Origin: Clostridia bacterium
Lineage (GTDB): Bacteria; Bacillota; Clostridia; Christensenellales; Aristaeellaceae
DNA: 64,000 bases
NCBI GenBank assembly: GCA_017502305.1
Contig: JAFVVG010000060.1
Coordinates: forward strand, 1 to 64,000
Reading direction: 5' to 3'
Positions 60,534-64,000 of the stretch are shown one piece after another. The notes beneath the pieces are model-generated. The model worked only from the letters and a program-made list of their open reading frames with translations. It did not search any database and was not told the DNA's origin. The translations under genes were made by a program, and so were the position numbers. Numbering within the stretch: position 1 is the first letter of the stretch; each line of letters opens with the position of its first letter.

Positions 60534-61100
60534 TCAACCTTTCTGGTGTTGTTGGTAAAAGTAAAGCTCGCAGGCACGGCGTGCCAGGGGTTTGTCACGT
60601 TCGGATTCGGTATAGGCCAGGGCCATCCGGTCGATCCCCTGGAGCACGAAGCCGCAGTGCTCGCAAAACTGGCAGGCCACGGTGTTGTCGTCGGTCAGGG
60701 CGATGCGCAGGCCGTTCATCTGCTGGGCACGGGAGAAATCCTCAACAGCGCTGAGCAGCGCACGGGCGACGCCCTTGCGGCGGTGGGCCGCGTCTACGCG
60801 GATGTCGATGATGTCTGTCCAGCGGGTTTCGGGCGTCATGTACACGGCGGCCTGGCCGACGAATACATCATCCTCGAAGGCCAGGAACATGGCGGCGCTG
60901 GGATCGCCCAGAAGGGCAGAAGGCGCCAGCCCAGCCGGCATGGGGAAGCTGCGCCATTCGGCCCGGGGAAGGGGCACATAGCCAAGGGCGAAGCCGCTGC
61001 GGCCGATGCGCAGCATCACATCCTCCCCGCAAAGGGAGGCGGCGGATATGGGCCGGATGCGGTCCAGTAGTTCCGGCGTCAGGCGGCGCAGGGTGAGCAT
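60534..61100 (-). CDS. GNAT family N-acetyltransferase
   Basis: A 188-aa GNAT. 'IIDIRVDAAHRRKGVARALL' near residue 100 is the acetyl-CoA motif, and 'ALTDDNTVACQFCEHCGFVL' the C-terminal half, an order like streptothricin acetyltransferases, though this is a loose likeness. Sits between HAD and rluB genes with 3-9 nt gaps. Substrate unknown. Confidence 0.82.
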   Translation of the reverse strand: MLTLRRLTPELLDRIRPISAASLCGEDVMLRIGRSGFALGYVPLPRAEWRSFPMPAGLAPSALLGDPSAAMFLAFEDDVFVGQAAVYMTPETRWTDIIDIRVDAAHRRKGVARALLSAVEDFSRAQQMNGLRIALTDDNTVACQFCEHCGFVLQGIDRMALAYTESERDKPLARRACELYFYQQHQKG

Positions 61101-61103
61101 GGC

Positions 61104-61757
61104 TTACCTCCATTGAACTCGGGTGGCGTTGGGGAAGGCGGCAGCGAGTTTCTTGCCGGGATTGACCAGCGTGGGCTGGTCCACCAGGCGAAGCATGGGC
61201 GCATCGGAGAGGGAATCGCCATAGGCGCGGGAGGCGGCACCGTTCAGAAGGATGTCGTTATCGCTAAGCCATTGCTTGATGCGTTCGACCTTCATTTCGC
61301 CTTTGCAGTTGGTGTCTATCTTGCCGGTGTAAGCATAGTCGTCGACTTCGCATGGGGTGGCCAGCACGGCATCCACCGGAAGAAGTTCGGGCAAAAGCCG
61401 CATGTACACATCGGCGGAGGCGGAAACCACCACAATCGTGTAGCCGCTGCTCTTCAGGTTCCACAGCTCTGTAATGGCGTCCTCGTAGAGCCGGGGGGTG
61501 ATGATCTCACGGAAAAAATCCCGGGCCAGGTCGTTCATGGTATCCAGGCGCATACCCTTGATGAAGGAGAAGGTATGCTCCTTGGCACGGCTGATCATGC
61601 CGGGGCGGCCCAGCTGGATCAGATACCCCCATGCGGCCCGCAGCAGCTGAGATCTGGGGGCGACGCCCTTACGGATGGCGTACAGCAGAAACGGGACGAC
61701 GGAATCGCCCCGGGCGAGGGTATTGTCAAAATCGAAAAAAGCGCACTTGGTGATCAC
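61104..61757 (-). CDS. HAD-IB family phosphatase (SerB-like)
   Basis: A 217-aa HAD phosphatase: 'FFDFDNTLARGDS' (nucleophile DFDNT), 'VVVSASADVYMRLL' motif II, conserved Lys in 'GEMKVERIKQ', and 'AYGDSLSDAPML' motif III. An all-alpha subclass I cap lies between. Related to phosphoserine phosphatase; the substrate could be phosphoserine or a lipid or sugar phosphate. Overlaps the proA stop by 4 nt. Confidence 0.9.
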   Translation of the reverse strand: MITKCAFFDFDNTLARGDSVVPFLLYAIRKGVAPRSQLLRAAWGYLIQLGRPGMISRAKEHTFSFIKGMRLDTMNDLARDFFREIITPRLYEDAITELWNLKSSGYTIVVVSASADVYMRLLPELLPVDAVLATPCEVDDYAYTGKIDTNCKGEMKVERIKQWLSDNDILLNGAASRAYGDSLSDAPMLRLVDQPTLVNPGKKLAAAFPNATRVQWR

Positions 61758-63052
61758 AGCGGGCAGTCCTCGTTCAGGAGCACGTGGGTGTAATGGCGTG
61801 TACCATTCTTCATTTCAGCCATGAGCTGACCAGAGCCCAGCAGCTTGTACTTGTAGGTGGTGAGGCCCTCCAGGCCCATGGGGCCACGGGCGTGGATCTT
61901 GCCGGTGGCGATGCCCACCTCGGCGCCAAAACCGTAGACAAAGCCATCAGCAAAGCGGGTGGAAACATTGTGATACACACCGGCGCTGTCCACCCGTGTG
62001 AGGAACGCCTGGGCGGCGGCTTCGTCGGTGGAGACGATGCAATCGGTATGACCGGAGCCATAGCGGTTGATGTGGTCGATGGCAGTGTCCAGGCTGTCCA
62101 CAACCCTGATGGACAAGGTATAGTCAAGATACTCGGTGGCCCAGTCCTCATCGGTGGCGGGGAGAACGGGAATAATGGCCTGGGTGGCTTCATCGCCCAG
62201 AACCTTTACGTTCTTTGCCTCAAGGGCAGGCAGCAGCTTGGGCAGGTAGGCGCTTGCAACGTCCCGGTGCACAAGCAGCGTTTCCATGGCGTTGCACACG
62301 GCCACGTTCTGTGTTTTGCTGTCCACGGCGATGTTCACGGCCATGTTCAGGTCGGCGGCTTTGTCCACATATACGTGGCAGATGCCGTCGGCGTGGCCCA
62401 GCACGGGAATGCGGCTGTTGTCCATAATATAGCGCACGAAGGCGTTGCTGCCACGGGGGATGATCAGGTCGATGAGCTCATCCTCCTTGAGCATGGCGGC
62501 CACGTCCTCACGGGTTTCCAGCAGCTGGGCGAAATCAGCAGGCAGGCCGACTTTTTCAGCGGCGGTACGCAGAGCCTGGCACAGCACACGGTTGGTGTTG
62601 AGGGCCTCGCGCCCACCCTTGAGCAGCACGGTATTGCCGCTCTTCAGGGCGAGAGAGGCGATCTGCACCAAGGCGTCGGGCCGGCTTTCGAAAATCACGC
62701 CAATGACGCCGATGGGGCAGGTGACTCGGTACATCTTCAGCCCTTCGGTCAGCTCGCGGCTGATGGTGGTCTGGCCGATGGGGTCAGGCAGGTCGGCAAG
62801 GGCGCGGAGACCGGCGGTGACAGCGGCCAGCTTTTCATCGGCAAACTTCAGCCGGGCCAGAAGGGGCGCCGCAAGCTGATCCTGCTCAGCCTGGACAAGA
62901 TCAATCTGATTGGCGGCGAAAATATCGTTTTTGCTGGCTTCCAGCTCCTCTGCCATGGCCAGCAGGGCAGCATTGCGCTGGGCGATATCGGAAGCAGCCA
63001 GCGTCCATGCGGCAACGCGGGCGTCGTGGGCCATCTGGTGAAGATCATTCAT
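61754..63052 (-). CDS. proA: Glutamate-5-semialdehyde dehydrogenase
   Basis: A 432-aa enzyme; ATG 63052 follows GGGAGG. 'GVIGVIFESRPDALVQIASL' (NADP binding), 'KGGREALNTN', 'IPRGSNAFVRYI', and catalytic Cys in 'NVAVCNAMETLLVH' near residue 255 are present. It reduces gamma-glutamyl phosphate in proline synthesis; proB is not in the window. First gene of the minus-strand run, with TATAAT at 63083-63078. Confidence 0.96.
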   Translation of the reverse strand: MNDLHQMAHDARVAAWTLAASDIAQRNAALLAMAEELEASKNDIFAANQIDLVQAEQDQLAAPLLARLKFADEKLAAVTAGLRALADLPDPIGQTTISRELTEGLKMYRVTCPIGVIGVIFESRPDALVQIASLALKSGNTVLLKGGREALNTNRVLCQALRTAAEKVGLPADFAQLLETREDVAAMLKEDELIDLIIPRGSNAFVRYIMDNSRIPVLGHADGICHVYVDKAADLNMAVNIAVDSKTQNVAVCNAMETLLVHRDVASAYLPKLLPALEAKNVKVLGDEATQAIIPVLPATDEDWATEYLDYTLSIRVVDSLDTAIDHINRYGSGHTDCIVSTDEAAAQAFLTRVDSAGVYHNVSTRFADGFVYGFGAEVGIATGKIHARGPMGLEGLTTYKYKLLGSGQLMAEMKNGTRHYTHVLLNEDCPL

Positions 63053-63099
63053 GGGCAAAACCTCCCTTAACTCATCCATTATATCAAAAAAAAACAGGA

Positions 63100-63128
63100 T
63101 TGCAATGGATGTAAAGCTATGCTATACT
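63100..63128 (+). promoter_or_regulatory. Promoter of smpB
   Basis: TTGCAA (63100-63105), a 17-nt spacer and TATACT (63123-63128). It overlaps the region containing the divergent proA promoter. Confidence 0.8.
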
Positions 63129-63171
63129 AAGAATCCAAACGAAGTACAATCGGGAAGGAGGCGAGCGGGGC

Positions 63172-63639
63172 ATGCCCCATCAGAAGGGAATCAAAACGGT
63201 GGCGCAGAACCGCAAGGCTTTTCACGATTACTTCGTGGAGGACCGCTACGAGTGTGGCGTGGCCCTCTTTGGCACGGAGGTCAAGAGCATCCGTCAGGGC
63301 CGTGTGAACCTGAAGGAAAGCTGGGCTGTGATCCGCAAGGGCGAGATCTGGGTGGAAGGTATGCACATCAGCCCCTATGAGCAGGGCAACATCTTCAACC
63401 GGGATCCCATGCGCCCCAAGAAGCTTCTGATGCACAAGGCGGAAATCCGCAAGCTGGACAGCCTGGTGGCCCGGCAGGGCTACACCCTGGTACCGCTGGA
63501 GATCTACCTGAAGGATGGCCGTATGAAGGTGCAGCTGGGCCTGTGCAAGGGCAAGCAGCTCCACGATAAGCGCGATGCTGCCGCCAAGCGCGACAGCGAC
63601 CGTGAGATCCGCCGCGCCATCCGCGAACACAACAAGTAA
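63172..63639 (+). CDS. smpB: SsrA-binding protein SmpB
   Basis: A 155-aa protein: 'NRKAFHDYFVEDRYECGVAL', 'GTEVKSIRQGRVNLKESWA' and the basic C-terminal tail 'HDKRDAAAKRDSDREIRRA' are standard SmpB. It binds tmRNA and rescues stalled ribosomes. AAGGAGG lies 10 nt before the ATG. ssrA begins 215 nt downstream. Confidence 0.97.
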   Translation: MPHQKGIKTVAQNRKAFHDYFVEDRYECGVALFGTEVKSIRQGRVNLKESWAVIRKGEIWVEGMHISPYEQGNIFNRDPMRPKKLLMHKAEIRKLDSLVARQGYTLVPLEIYLKDGRMKVQLGLCKGKQLHDKRDAAAKRDSDREIRRAIREHNK

Positions 63640-63696
63640 ATGGAAGCGAAAAGTCAGTTTAAGTAAGGAAAAGCAGTCAACTGTGCAACGCGCCCA

Positions 63697-63843
63697 AAGC
63701 CGTCCGCAGGACTGTAATCGTATCCGACGGCTTTGCCGGCGGTGCGGGGATTTTTGTAAAAGCAAAAAACTTTCCTTACAAAATCAAGCGACCTCTGGTC
63801 GATTGATTTTGCAAAACCTCGTGAAAACCCCTGGTTTTCACGA
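63697..63843. repeat. Second copy of hairpin repeat family, before ssrA
   Basis: 63698-63754 matches 11097-11150 in 'AGCCGTCCGCAGGACTG', 'AATCGT', 'CGGCTTTGCCGGC' and 'GCGGG'. The rest differs but is again stacked inverted repeats: AATCAA…TTGATT around GACC-TCT-GGTC (63782-63808) and CGTGAAAACC-CCT-GGTTTTCACG (63820-63842). The 215-nt gap between smpB and ssrA consists largely of this element. Confidence 0.65.
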
Positions 63844-63854
63844 CCCGCGTATGC

Positions 63855-64000
63855 GGGGATGATCCGGTTTCGACGGGGGTGTCGAGAGCGGGATAAGCGA
63901 GCCGTGGACCCAGACCACGATAAAACCGGGAAAAAAAGTAACTGACAATAGCGATTTCGCTTTCGCGGCTTAATGCCGTGACGTTGGCCCGGGTTGCCTG
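63855..64000 (+). ncRNA. ssrA: tmRNA (ssrA), 5' part
   Basis: The tRNA-like 5' end 'GGGGATGATCCGGTTTCGAC' starts at 63855, directly downstream of smpB as in many Bacillota. A tag frame is visible: ACT GAC AAT AGC GAT TTC GCT TTC GCG GCT TAA (63941-63973), reading TDNSDFAFAA, which with the tRNA-borne Ala gives an AxxN…AA-type tag. The exact resume codon is uncertain. The 3' half lies beyond the window. Confidence 0.93.

Overview
The window looks like a chromosomal segment of a GC-rich, anaerobic member of the Bacillota (class Clostridia), probably gut or rumen associated. Supporting signs are T-box leaders before valS and trpS, hprK, a DUF2953-ytfJ-dacF sporulation-type cluster, PduL-AckA acetate formation, a two-subunit oxygen-sensitive class I fumarase, a LexA-type SOS promoter, strong AGGAGG ribosome sites and TTGACA-17-TATAAT promoters. 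Family-level placement is a guess (Christensenellales-like). Almost every gene has a recognisable family; most long antisense reading frames are by-products of the high third-position GC.

Layout. 1-2241 is an AT-richer accessory block on the minus strand: tRNA-Trp(CCA) followed by unrelated small genes (a SEC-C protein, a lipoprotein, a DUF5071-like protein). Each is closed by a tRNA 3'-end remnant plus a terminator with the same 10-nt loop. A separate small gene encoding a double-glycine leader peptide runs off the left edge. 2425-6135 holds two glycosyltransferases and a cytoplasmic beta-lactamase-fold hydrolase. 6186-11049 is a candidate drug-response unit: promoter, 27-codon leader peptide, terminator, heterodimeric ABC exporter, GNAT acetyltransferase and chloramphenicol-phosphotransferase-like kinase. 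A hairpin-rich 0.2-kb insertion with 22-bp direct repeats follows. 11266-16858 has cell-wall and sporulation genes, mtnN, an SDR and an SPFH/zinc-ribbon protein. 16928-21905 covers HAD-hprK-glk and a GH3 glycosidase. 21973-31270 includes the SOS polymerase with its YolD-like partner, a metallo-beta-lactamase-fold enzyme, a phosphohexomutase, an AraC regulator, an AlkZ-related protein and TmcAL.

31421-44109 is a long plus-strand housekeeping stretch: pduL-ackA, DUF177-rpmF, T-box-valS-folC, rsmH-rsmI, fumarase and an XRE regulator. 44910-50926 is argF-carA-carB::dapF and is the most unusual part of the window. CarA has lost all three catalytic residues of its glutamine amidotransferase site, CarB is fused in frame to diaminopimelate epimerase, and that DapF domain has Ser in place of one of its two catalytic cysteines. 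The simplest reading is an ammonia-dependent carbamoyl phosphate synthase feeding ornithine carbamoyltransferase, in one transcript with an atypical DapF-like domain. 52283-56760 is a polyamine ABC transporter operon with its XRE-cupin regulator and two matching 17-bp operators. 56950-58292 is T-box-trpS. 58336-63052 is a minus-strand run of NUDIX, an AAC(6')-like GNAT, MnmM, RluB, a GNAT, a HAD phosphatase and ProA. The window ends in smpB and the start of ssrA (tmRNA), separated by a second copy of the hairpin repeat.
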